From the NCBI GenBank assembly GCA_049314535.1, contig JBMOEX010000054.1:1-15425 (forward strand): a stretch of 15,425 nucleotides of DNA. Reading direction: 5' to 3'. Positions 1 through 7,391 of this stretch are shown here, one piece after another (within the stretch, counting starts at the first letter, position 1; every line of letters starts with the position of its first letter). The position numbers and the translations under genes were made by a program. The notes below the pieces were generated by a model. The model was not told the DNA's origin and ran no database searches. It worked only from the letters and a program-made list of their open reading frames with translations. This DNA is from LMEP-6097 sp049314535. GTDB taxonomy: Bacteria; Cyanobacteriota; Vampirovibrionia; LMEP-6097.

Positions 1-2151
1 AGTTATGAAACTTCAAAGACAGCATCATTTTTAGATAAGTTAGAATACAGCTTAGATAGCATAGTTAAAGCAGAATCACAAAACCCTAATATAAGAGATA
101 TTAATGAATTTTTTGGCAGGTTAGCTGATTTAAGCTCCACATTTCGTCGCGATAATATGGCTATTTATGAGCTAAGTAGTTCATCTAAATATCCTCTGGT
201 CATGAATCGTGAAACCTATGACAAAACAAATGATGTTTACACCTCATTACTAGAGTTTAGTCTCAGTGAGCCCAAACTAAAACAATTAGAGAAGATACTA
301 TTAGACAGTCTTAAATTAAATGAGAACTCCTATAACTCTGAAAGTAAACGCTTCGCCCTAAGATTCTTAGCTAATACTGTATTCATAGAGAATTTCTATT
401 CAGATAAACTCACCGAGAAGGTCATAGAAGGCTTAAAAACAGATAAAGAAGATCCTGCTAAATTAATTTATGAATATTACCTAACTCAAAATCTAGATAA
501 TTTAGCTCTAGAACAGAAACAAACAGTATTAGATATTTTAGAGAAAAATTCAAGACTCTCTTCTCATCTCGCTCAGTCAATAATAATCCAAAATCCAGAC
601 TTGAAAAAAGATATATCTCAACTAAAATTTCCAGAAATCATTAATTATGAAGGCTTAGAAAAGATCCTAGAAGATTTATCTAAATATACAAAATTAGCAA
701 ATAACCAAACAGATTTAATTCCATCTGCGATAAATCCAGATAAAAACTATGGTATAGAAATAGAATTGAAATTACGTGGCAGTGATAATTCCCGTGAAGA
801 TGATTCTCCAATACGAAGAGATTTAAAAGCTCATGAGGACTTTATTGAACTTGGTACAGACTTCAATGATGCTATTGCTGAACTAAGGACTCTTGAAGGA
901 GGTTTTAAGCTTAATCAAGAGAATTATGAAAAGCTGTTTGAGATCGTTAATACCATCCATAAATCACCAGATTTAGTATCATTTCTTAGCCAACATATAC
1001 ATCTAGATAACGAATATCGCAACTACCAAAGCCCTTTTTTACTCAATTTCATACATAATGGCTTAGGAACTTTAGAAACCAAATCTTTAAATTTAAACAG
1101 TACTATATTAGATGGTAATAATAATCTACTTTACTCATATTCAGTTTCTAATTTTGTTGACCAGATGATAGCATTAGAGGAATTAAAAAATATTAAATCT
1201 AGCCCCGATAGCTATATTAAAAGCTTTCAGCTTTCTGAGAAATTCGGTATTCCACAGGAATACAGTTATCTACTGTGCGAGAGTATAGCTAATAATAAAA
1301 GTCATATTATCCCTAATTTACTACGTCTGCACAGTGATAATAAAGATTATATTGATATCAAAGCACCTTTACACCAAGCAATTGAAACATTAGACTTAAA
1401 ATCTATTCAGGCTATCCTAAACGGACTTTCGGTGGAGCAAGCAGATTACGTAATAAATAAAGCAGATAAAGATCAGGAGAATGCTTTAATACTTGCAACA
1501 AAAATGAATAATTCAGGAATCGTCAAGATTCTTTTAAATAAACTATCCTCAGAAGGATTATCACAAGCATTAAACAAAACAAACGGAGTGAAACACAATG
1601 CATTGATGATCGCCGCAGAAAAAGATGATCCAGAAATTCTTAAATTAATTTTAGATAAACTATCAAAAGAGAAGCTAGCTAAAGAATTTGAGCGAACTAG
1701 TAATGCTGAAAATAATATATTAATGGTATGCACTTTATTCAACTCGAATCCAGAAACGATAAAGCTACTACTCAGCAATCTTTCAGTAGAACAAGTCTCC
1801 AAAGCGCTAGAGCAATTGAGTTGTAATAAGCAGAATGCTCTAATGCTCGCCGTAAATAATAAGAACCCAGCAATATTAGATACATTATTACAAAATCTTT
1901 CCAATGCACAAATTCTCAAAGCACTTAAGCAAATCGATTTAACTGGCAATAATGCACTAAAAGTTGCATTCAAAGAAGAGAATCCACAATACTTAATATC
2001 ATTTATTAAAAGACTAACTACAGATGAACTCAAGAGTGAACTTGAAGCAGTTGGTCTCAATATCCAGAATAAAGAATCTCATCGAATACCAGTAATACTC
2101 AGTTATTTTAATAATCTAATCAAGAAGAATTTTTTTTTTAATTCTAACTGA
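1..2151 (+). CDS. Amidoligase-like domain protein with C-terminal ankyrin-like repeats (5' end missing)
   Basis: The frame is open from base 1 to a TGA at 2149-2151 (716 codons), so the gene starts outside the window. The first internal ATG (157) has no ribosome binding site and is probably not the start. Numbering from that ATG, residues 1-190 are helical and unrecognised. Residues 199-205 read GIEIELK, followed by DFNDAIAELRT (235-245), SQHIHLD (278-284) and LETKSLNLN (306-314). This order (GxEIE, acidic/ELRT strand, HxH, late E-containing strand) resembles the COOH-NH2 ligase/amidoligase family, whose known members form amide bonds using ATP. That match is from memory and tentative. Residues 401-634 hold six ~39-residue ankyrin-like units with NALM.A and LL..LS signatures. 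No signal peptide or membrane segment is visible. The combination suggests a protein-modifying or effector role, which is inference. Confidence 0.85.
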   Translation, partial: SYETSKTASFLDKLEYSLDSIVKAESQNPNIRDINEFFGRLADLSSTFRRDNMAIYELSSSSKYPLVMNRETYDKTNDVYTSLLEFSLSEPKLKQLEKILLDSLKLNENSYNSESKRFALRFLANTVFIENFYSDKLTEKVIEGLKTDKEDPAKLIYEYYLTQNLDNLALEQKQTVLDILEKNSRLSSHLAQSIIIQNPDLKKDISQLKFPEIINYEGLEKILEDLSKYTKLANNQTDLIPSAINPDKNYGIEIELKLRGSDNSREDDSPIRRDLKAHEDFIELGTDFNDAIAELRTLEGGFKLNQENYEKLFEIVNTIHKSPDLVSFLSQHIHLDNEYRNYQSPFLLNFIHNGLGTLETKSLNLNSTILDGNNNLLYSYSVSNFVDQMIALEELKNIKSSPDSYIKSFQLSEKFGIPQEYSYLLCESIANNKSHIIPNLLRLHSDNKDYIDIKAPLHQAIETLDLKSIQAILNGLSVEQADYVINKADKDQENALILATKMNNSGIVKILLNKLSSEGLSQALNKTNGVKHNALMIAAEKDDPEILKLILDKLSKEKLAKEFERTSNAENNILMVCTLFNSNPETIKLLLSNLSVEQVSKALEQLSCNKQNALMLAVNNKNPAILDTLLQNLSNAQILKALKQIDLTGNNALKVAFKEENPQYLISFIKRLTTDELKSELEAVGLNIQNKESHRIPVILSYFNNLIKKNFFFNSN
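1357..2058 (+). repeat. Six tandem ~39-codon ankyrin-like repeats
   Basis: The encoded protein repeats every 39 residues (one unit has 40). The units begin KAPLHQAI, ENALILAT, HNALMIAA, NNILMVCT, QNALMLAV and NNALKVAF. Each continues with a helix ending in LL..LS and then a third segment such as VEQVSKALEQL. The first two segments match the helix pair of ankyrin repeats. The unit is about six residues longer than the usual 33, and the classical G-TPLH start is replaced by N-ALM. Confidence 0.7.
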
Positions 2152-2182
2152 CTCATTCTATCCTTGCTAAAATCATAAATCT

Positions 2183-2734
2183 ATGCAAATCAAAGGTAAA
2201 GTTCTAAAAGTCCTAAAGTCAAACATAGACACCGACCAAATCATCCCAGCAAGACACCTTACGGGGATTAGTAAAACTGGTTTAGGGAAATTTTTATTTG
2301 AAGATCTACCGAATAACCCACTAGATGATATCGAACATGAAGGTGCAAAAATCATTCTTACTTTAGAAAACTTCGGCTGCGGTTCTTCACGTGAGCATGC
2401 AGTTTGGTCTATTCTAGATAGAGGCTTTAATGCTGTTATCGCTGTAAATTTCGCAAGGATTTTTGAAGAGAACTGCTATAACAATGGCGTAGTGCCGATT
2501 AAACTAAGTGAAGCAGAGATACAAGAAATAGATAAAGCTTTAACTAATGACACTGAAGTTGAAATAGATGTTATAGAACAGGTTTTAAGTGTCGGAGCTA
2601 AAACTTATAAATTCAATTTAGATGAATTAAAAAAAGAATTTATTCTTAAGGGCGGCTTTATGAAGTTTTTAGATGCTAAAGTGCCTAAGATTAAAGAGTG
2701 GGCTGACAATCACTTCAAACTCGGCAACTCATAA
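2183..2734 (+). CDS. leuD: 3-isopropylmalate dehydratase small subunit
   Basis: This is the small (swivel-domain) subunit of isopropylmalate isomerase. With LeuC, which carries the [4Fe-4S] cluster, it interconverts 2- and 3-isopropylmalate in cytosolic leucine synthesis. Family signatures are clear: NIDTDQIIPARHL (residues 14-26), GLGKFLFEDL (33-42), NFGCGSSREHAVW (63-75) and NCYNNGVVPIKL (97-108). At 183 residues it is a little shorter than E. coli LeuD (about 200), the difference being at the C-terminus. The ATG lies 31 bases after the preceding stop and has no clear Shine-Dalgarno sequence. No leuC is present in the window. The last 25 bases overlap the end of the convergent small gene on the minus strand. 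Confidence 0.93.
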   Translation: MQIKGKVLKVLKSNIDTDQIIPARHLTGISKTGLGKFLFEDLPNNPLDDIEHEGAKIILTLENFGCGSSREHAVWSILDRGFNAVIAVNFARIFEENCYNNGVVPIKLSEAEIQEIDKALTNDTEVEIDVIEQVLSVGAKTYKFNLDELKKEFILKGGFMKFLDAKVPKIKEWADNHFKLGNS

Positions 2735-2964
2735 CCCCAAGGACAGCCCGGGCAGCCAGTCATACAACAACCAGACATAGCATCTTCCAGCTTATCCGAT
2801 CTAGCTACTCCATCAGAATCTGGTCTAGTAGACCTTTCCATCGCACGCATTGAGAAGAAATCTTCCAGATCCTTTTCTAAATCTTGAGCCAGTTTTTCAA
2901 AGTCTGGATATTCATCCTCTTCAGGCTTTTCAGAATTTATAGGATCTTCTTTAGGCTTATCCAT
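2710..2964 (-). CDS. Small acidic protein with C-terminal CC-x3-C-x2-CPWGY motif
   Basis: This 84-residue protein has no assigned function. Residues 1-36 are strongly acidic and lysine-rich and look helical or disordered. The C-terminus carries GCCMTGCPGCPWGYELP (65-81) with cysteines at 66, 67, 71 and 74, a likely metal or Fe-S binding site. Similar CC..GC..CP-aromatic motifs occur in short proteins such as the DUF5522 and oxidoreductase-like families, but I cannot assign it to either. Its start lies only 4 bases after the prfA stop, so the two are almost certainly cotranscribed and probably translationally coupled. It has no Shine-Dalgarno of its own. Its 3' end overlaps leuD by 25 bases on the opposite strand. 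The Cys motif makes a spurious frame unlikely. Confidence 0.72.
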   Translation of the reverse strand: MDKPKEDPINSEKPEEDEYPDFEKLAQDLEKDLEDFFSMRAMERSTRPDSDGVARSDKLEDAMSGCCMTGCPGCPWGYELPSLK

Positions 2965-2968
2965 ATAA

Positions 2969-4069
2969 TTAAGCAGCTGTAGATTCAGTGCTGAGCGATT
3001 CTAACTGAGCACTCTGATCATAAGAAATACAGGCATCAAAAATATCTCCCAAATGCCCTTCTATAACTCGATTTAAAGCGAAGTTGTTTTTTAGACGGTG
3101 ATCTGTGACCCTGTCATCCTTATAATTATAAGTTCTGATCTTCTCTTCTCTGCCACCAGTTCCGACTTGGCTCTTACGTGCGTCACGCTGTTCTGCTTCA
3201 CGCTTCTGAATTTCTAAATCGTAAAGTTTAGCTTTCAGTCTCTTTAAAGCTTTCTCTCTATTCTGTAACTGTGATCTCTCTTCACGGCACTCTACTACTA
3301 TTCCAGTAGGCTTGTGCTCTAATCTGACAGCGGTTTCTACTTTATTTACGTTCTGTCCACCAGCTCCACCAGCTCTACAGGTAGTTAATAAAATATCTTC
3401 TTGCTTTAAATCAATATCAATATCATCATCAACTTGAACTAAAACCGCTACAGTAACGGTACTAGTGTGAATTCTTCCTTGTGATTCAGTCGCAGGAACT
3501 CTTTGTACACGATGAACACCAGACTCGTATTTAAACTTACTGTAGACATCATCACCTTGGATTTCAAAAACCACCTCTTTAAAACCACCATGACCCGAAT
3601 CATTAAAATCAGCCATTTGATGTTTCCAACCCACACTGTCACAGTATTTTGCGTACATCCTGTATAAATCACCAACGAATATAGCAGCTTCGTCCCCGCC
3701 AGCACCAGCTCTAATCTCAATAATAATATCTTTATCATCATTAGGATCTTTAGGTAAAAGTAAAATCTGTAATTCATTAGCCAGCTTGACTATCTCATCC
3801 TGTGCTGAGCTAAGTTCCAGTTCAGCCATCTCTCTCAATTCCGCATCAGTCTCTTCACGGAGCATTTGCCTAGCTTCCTCTACCTGCTTTTCTAAAGCCT
3901 TATACTGCTTAAATTTTTCCGTAGTTTTATCTAGTTTTTTTAAAGATTTAGTTAATTTCTGAAATTCAGCCTGGTCCTTAAATATCCCTGGGTCTGAAAG
4001 CTTGTTACGATAGCTTTCGCAGGTAGCTTCAGTTTCTTCTAATTTGGCGTAAAGTTGCTTATTAATCAT
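2969..4069 (-). CDS. prfA: Peptide chain release factor 1
   Basis: RF1 recognises UAA and UAG in the ribosomal A site and triggers peptide release. The 366-residue protein is full length for the family. It has an N-terminal coiled-coil region (1-100), AGAGGDEA (121-128), the decoding-loop region VHRVQRVPATESQGRIHTST (185-204, PAT at 192-194) and the catalytic GGQ at 237-239 within RAGGAGGQNVNKVE. The segments SQLQNRE and SQVGTGG.EEKIRTYNYKDDRVTDHRL resemble cyanobacterial RF1. The ATG start gives a normal N-terminus, although no good Shine-Dalgarno precedes it. It is divergent from dnaB and followed after 4 bases by the small Cys-motif gene. TGA is used as a stop elsewhere in the window, so there is no sign of stop-codon reassignment. 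Confidence 0.97.
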   Translation of the reverse strand: MINKQLYAKLEETEATCESYRNKLSDPGIFKDQAEFQKLTKSLKKLDKTTEKFKQYKALEKQVEEARQMLREETDAELREMAELELSSAQDEIVKLANELQILLLPKDPNDDKDIIIEIRAGAGGDEAAIFVGDLYRMYAKYCDSVGWKHQMADFNDSGHGGFKEVVFEIQGDDVYSKFKYESGVHRVQRVPATESQGRIHTSTVTVAVLVQVDDDIDIDLKQEDILLTTCRAGGAGGQNVNKVETAVRLEHKPTGIVVECREERSQLQNREKALKRLKAKLYDLEIQKREAEQRDARKSQVGTGGREEKIRTYNYKDDRVTDHRLKNNFALNRVIEGHLGDIFDACISYDQSAQLESLSTESTAA

Positions 4070-4085
4070 GGAATCAAAATTAGCC

Positions 4086-4104
4086 CTAAGGTAATAAACC
4101 TTAG
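4086..4104. promoter_or_regulatory. Perfect 7-bp inverted repeat in the prfA leader
   Basis: CTAAGGT and ACCTTAG are separated by AATAA, 17 bases upstream of the prfA ATG in the 145-base prfA/dnaB divergent intergenic region. It could be an mRNA leader hairpin or an operator. The rest of that region is AT-rich, with a possible -10-like TAGAAT at 4193-4198 facing dnaB but no matching -35 box. Confidence 0.3.
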
Positions 4105-4214
4105 AAGCACCTATATATTTTACCCTATGAAATCAAGACTTAAGGATTTTTTATCAAGACATAAAAAAGCAGTGAATTAAATCTTTCTTTGTTAGAATTT
4201 TACCTACCTTACTT

Positions 4215-5561
4215 ATGAACGCAACATTCCAGAAAATCGATTCTAGTCTTCTTCCATTCAGCCTAGAAGCCGAACAGGCAGTTCTAGGAGCCGTACTTGC
4301 AGATGCACAGTGCTTGATGAGAGTGCTTGATCTAATTCGCAATAGAGATTTCTTTTATAAAAAGGCTCATCAGCTCATCTATGAAGGGTTTCTCAGGCTC
4401 AGTGAAAAAAGCGATAACATAGACTTAGTCACAGTCTCGGAACATCTAAAAAACAAGAATGAATTAGAAGAAGTAGGCGGCAGATCTTATCTCGCAGAGC
4501 TAACTTCAGCAGCACCAGTTTCCGCAAATGCCGAATATTACGCAAAAATAGTTAAAGAAAAATTCACGCTTAGAAGCATGATTCTTGCTGGTAACAGAAT
4601 AGTTGAACTGGGTCATCATACAGATGAAGACACCGAGATATTAGTAGATAAAGCTGAACAGATTATATTTGAGTTAGCGCAGAATAAAGCTAGAGAGTCT
4701 CTAGTCCACATAGAAAATGTACTTACTACTAGCTGGGAGCAGTTAGAGGAACGCGCCGCAAATAAAAACTCTTTAACTGGCTTAAACACTGGATTCTATG
4801 ACTTAAACAGCTTCACTTCAGGCTTACAGAAAAGTGATCTGATTATTCTTGCAGCTAGACCATCTATGGGTAAAACTGCTCTTGCCTTAAATATCGCAGA
4901 AAATGTAGCTTTATTAAATCGTGCTCCAGTCGCGATATTCAGCTTAGAGATGGGGAAAGAACAGTTAGTACAGAGGCTTTTATGTTCTCGCGCAGAAATA
5001 GACAGCTCTAGAGTAAGAACAGGTCAGCTTAGAGACGATGATTGGGCAAAATTAGGCTCGGCTATGGGTGAGCTTGGTGAGGCTCCTATCTTTATAGACG
5101 ATTCTGCTGGAGTTACAGTAATGGAACTTAGAGGGAAATGCCGTAGGCTTAAAGCCCAGCATGGCGACTTAGGCTTAGTAATCATCGACTACTTGCAGCT
5201 TATAGAAGGGCGTAGTAATAACGATAACCGTGTAAACCAGATGGGAGAGATCTCTAGAGGCTTAAAACTTCTAGCAAGAGAATTAAATGTACCGATTATC
5301 GCTCTATCACAGCTATCTAGGGCAGTAGAATCTAGGCAGGATAAGAGACCTATGCTCTCAGACTTAAGAGACTCTGGTGCCATAGAGCAGGATGCAGATA
5401 TAGTCTTGATGATATACAGGGATGAATACTATAACCCTGAGACCGAGAAGGCTGGAATAGCAGATTTGATTATCGCCAAGCAAAGATCTGGTCCAGTAGG
5501 GTCTTTAGAGCTGGTTTTTCAGTCTAATATTACTAAATTTAAGAATCCAGCTAGGATGTAA
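4215..5561 (+). CDS. dnaB: Replicative DNA helicase DnaB
   Basis: DnaB is the hexameric 5'-3' helicase that unwinds DNA at the replication fork and recruits primase. The N-terminal domain begins around LPFSLEAEQAVLGAVL (13-28), and the RecA-like helicase domain follows from about residue 185. The Walker A motif is ARPSMGKT (214-221), SLEMGKEQLVQRLL follows at 243-256, and Walker B is VIIDYLQL (322-329). The ALSQLSRAVE (363-372) and SDLRDSGAIEQDAD (382-395) motifs follow, and the C-terminus KQRSGP..... FKNPARM is normal. At 448 residues it is full length, with no intein interrupting the Walker region where DnaB inteins usually sit. The ATG start gives a family-typical N-terminus but lacks a Shine-Dalgarno sequence. 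It is transcribed away from prfA. Confidence 0.97.
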   Translation: MNATFQKIDSSLLPFSLEAEQAVLGAVLADAQCLMRVLDLIRNRDFFYKKAHQLIYEGFLRLSEKSDNIDLVTVSEHLKNKNELEEVGGRSYLAELTSAAPVSANAEYYAKIVKEKFTLRSMILAGNRIVELGHHTDEDTEILVDKAEQIIFELAQNKARESLVHIENVLTTSWEQLEERAANKNSLTGLNTGFYDLNSFTSGLQKSDLIILAARPSMGKTALALNIAENVALLNRAPVAIFSLEMGKEQLVQRLLCSRAEIDSSRVRTGQLRDDDWAKLGSAMGELGEAPIFIDDSAGVTVMELRGKCRRLKAQHGDLGLVIIDYLQLIEGRSNNDNRVNQMGEISRGLKLLARELNVPIIALSQLSRAVESRQDKRPMLSDLRDSGAIEQDADIVLMIYRDEYYNPETEKAGIADLIIAKQRSGPVGSLELVFQSNITKFKNPARM

Positions 5562-5624
5562 ATTCTGTAATGGTCTTGGTAATAGCGTCTTCATTTGTAT
5601 CGCTCTTCTGCTAGACTGCTTAAT

Positions 5625-6026
5625 ATGCCAGTTAAAAAGATTTTAATTTCGTCGCTAATAATTTTCGTTTTCGTATTTTTCTTTGAAGCCCTGCTGCATG
5701 GCTTTTTACTTAGAGGAATTTACGAATCTACCGCTCAACTATGGCGTCCTTACGAGGAAATGAAAGCATTTTTCCCTTATTCTCTAACTATTCAGTTAGG
5801 ATTTTCAGTAATCATAAGCCTTTTCTATACTGTAATCATAAAAGAAAAAACTATGAAAAACGCTTTAAGCTTCGGCGCTTTTCTCGGACTGCTTTTCGGC
5901 TGGACGCAGTTAGGACTTTATGCTTATATGCCGATTCCGTTTATGCTGGCTCAGGCTTGGTTCTTTGGGGTGTTTTTAGAGAGTGTGGTTATTGGAGCGG
6001 TTTTGGGGTTGGTTTATAGGGAGTAG
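5625..6026 (+). CDS. Small four-helix membrane protein of unknown function
   Basis: This is a hydrophobic protein of 133 residues if started at ATG 5625. A TTG at 5595 would add ten residues (MYRSSARLLN), but neither start has a ribosome binding site. The ATG is preferred because it gives a short positive PVKK lead into the first membrane helix. Predicted helices are at about 5-25, 52-72, 78-98 and 105-130. Between helices 1 and 2 lies FEALLHGFLLRGIYESTAQLWRP, cut here only for description; the HG, Y and WRP positions resemble a group of small uncharacterised bacterial membrane proteins I cannot name securely. It follows dnaB by 63 bases on the same strand. Confidence 0.75.
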   Translation: MPVKKILISSLIIFVFVFFFEALLHGFLLRGIYESTAQLWRPYEEMKAFFPYSLTIQLGFSVIISLFYTVIIKEKTMKNALSFGAFLGLLFGWTQLGLYAYMPIPFMLAQAWFFGVFLESVVIGAVLGLVYRE

Positions 6027-6056
6027 TGGAAACAGATAAACTGGAATTAGGTCAAA

Positions 6057-6138
6057 CACAATAGAAATACTAAATATTTTCAAACCACGTTAACCAATTA
6101 ATTAACAAGCAACTTTTTTACTCTTTCTACCTATTGTG
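6057..6138. repeat. 8-bp inverted repeat flanking the upstream region of the HEPN cassette
   Basis: CACAATAG (6057-6064) and CTATTGTG (6131-6138) are exact reverse complements separated by 66 bases, in the non-coding stretch 6027-6172 before the three-gene cassette. They could be paired operator half-sites or an element edge. An 8-bp match in AT-rich DNA can also be chance. Confidence 0.25.
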
Positions 6139-6172
6139 GGAAGATATTAGATTAGACGAGTAAAATTTTGTA

Positions 6173-6922
6173 ATGCGATTTAAATTAGATAAATTACCAA
6201 TAAGAGTTGAAAATTGTCCAATCACTGAAGCGATTATAGAGATTAGATTTGAGCCAAATATACCAATAGAAGATATCTATGCAATTATTTATGGAAAATT
6301 CTTACAGGATTATCCTCTTAAAGGGAAATTTGAGAATTTAGTACTTTCTGAAATGATTAGAAAATCTAACAATGATCTTAAATACAGTCCCTACTATAGG
6401 TTCCAAAATGATGATCTAATCCTGCATTTTGGCAGTCATGTTTTTAGCATAATTAACTATGAAACGCTCTCTAAAGGTTATATCGGCTGGGATAAGTTCT
6501 TTACTAAAGCTCAAGAGATTTTTAATACTTTATTTGAAAAAAATGTCATTAAAGTCTTAGAGCGAGGTAGTATTCGTTATGTTGATTTCTTTCAAGACAT
6601 AAATATATTTGAAAAAATAAATCTGAAACTAAATTATCCGAATAGTACAAATTCAGAGGAGTATTCTAAAGAGAATATTTTATTTAGAAATGAATTCACC
6701 CATGATGATTTTAAACATATAATTTCTATTTCTAATCACGCAGAATACGGAACTCTTAAAGGTTCATGTATAGACTTAGATATAATCAGAGATTCAGAAA
6801 TAAATCAAAGCAATTTATTTGAAATAATGGAAAAAGGGCATAAACTAGAGAAAGAACTTTTCTTTGGATTATTAGAAGATAGTTTCTTAAAGTCTTTAAA
6901 ACCACAGTACACTAAGGAATAA
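6173..6922 (+). CDS. TIGR04255 family protein
   Basis: This 249-residue protein resembles the sporadically distributed TIGR04255 family. The N-terminus has LPIRVENCPITEAIIEIRF (8-26), matching the family's opening pattern of pPi.Ea..eiRF. The C-terminus ends with an HKLEKELFFGLLEDSFLKSLKP segment (described in part only), typical of the family's closing helix of H....ff.ll...l...LKP. The middle has SIRYVDFF (143-150). No catalytic motif is obvious, and the molecular function of the family is not known to me. It starts the cassette: the next gene begins 8 bases after its stop. The ATG has no Shine-Dalgarno sequence. Being first in an operon ending in a HEPN protein suggests a regulatory or sensor role, which is inference. 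Confidence 0.8.
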   Translation: MRFKLDKLPIRVENCPITEAIIEIRFEPNIPIEDIYAIIYGKFLQDYPLKGKFENLVLSEMIRKSNNDLKYSPYYRFQNDDLILHFGSHVFSIINYETLSKGYIGWDKFFTKAQEIFNTLFEKNVIKVLERGSIRYVDFFQDINIFEKINLKLNYPNSTNSEEYSKENILFRNEFTHDDFKHIISISNHAEYGTLKGSCIDLDIIRDSEINQSNLFEIMEKGHKLEKELFFGLLEDSFLKSLKPQYTKE

Positions 6923-6930
6923 AATTTCAT

Positions 6931-7389
6931 ATGAATTCGGTAGCCACAGTTAGAATTGAGAAAACAGATGAGACTTTTGGTTATTCAAATACTCCTGTCT
7001 TGATAGACTCAACATTAGATAATCTAGAGTTGAGTAGCGGAGAAGTTCCTTTTTATGAGGCTATCTTGAGGATTCCCAGACTTTATCAAATAACCAGCCA
7101 AAAGGTCTATGAAATTATGCAAAAGCAGAATCTTCATAATTGCTTATATAGTTTTTTCAAATTACTAAAAAATGAATTCCCAAATGAAAGCTTTCGCCTA
7201 GAAGATTATTCCGATCCAGAGGAAGACTATTCTGATCCTCGCTTAGCTATTACTATTCTGACTAAATCTGATGATATTGAAGGGGATATAGATAAGCATC
7301 TTAAATTATTTGAAAAGCTTACACAGCTACAGAGAAATACGTCCCCAGATAGTAATGATATGTTTTTATTTCTTGAATATTTGGAGTAG
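6931..7389 (+). CDS. Unrecognised acidic protein, middle gene of the HEPN cassette
   Basis: This 152-residue cytosolic protein has no family I can name firmly. Visible features are a helical middle part, an acidic DYSDPEEDYSDP stretch (about 95-106) followed by a beta-strand-like LAITILT, and a C-terminal helix. Short proteins with a DPE...l.i.i pattern often precede HEPN proteins of the type encoded next, as I recall it. It lies 8 bases after the TIGR04255 gene and 2 bases before the HEPN gene. The ATG is preceded by GGA about 12 bases upstream, a weak ribosome binding site. Its size, acidity and position fit an antitoxin or adaptor for the HEPN protein, but this is inferred from context only. 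Confidence 0.75.
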   Translation: MNSVATVRIEKTDETFGYSNTPVLIDSTLDNLELSSGEVPFYEAILRIPRLYQITSQKVYEIMQKQNLHNCLYSFFKLLKNEFPNESFRLEDYSDPEEDYSDPRLAITILTKSDDIEGDIDKHLKLFEKLTQLQRNTSPDSNDMFLFLEYLE

Positions 7390-7391
7390 TT

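Noticed and set aside
1473..2060. 195-codon open frame on the minus strand inside the ankyrin-repeat region
   Set aside because: It mirrors the repeat region of the plus-strand gene, gives a low-complexity Ser/Leu/Ala protein with no ribosome binding site, and arises from codon bias of the repeats.
4815..4900. Intein insertion in the DnaB Walker region
   Set aside because: The helicase domain is continuous through ARPSMGKT with normal total length.
5741..6019. 92-codon plus-strand frame
   Set aside because: It is a frame-shifted shadow of the four-helix membrane protein, whose hydrophobic pattern is clearly real.
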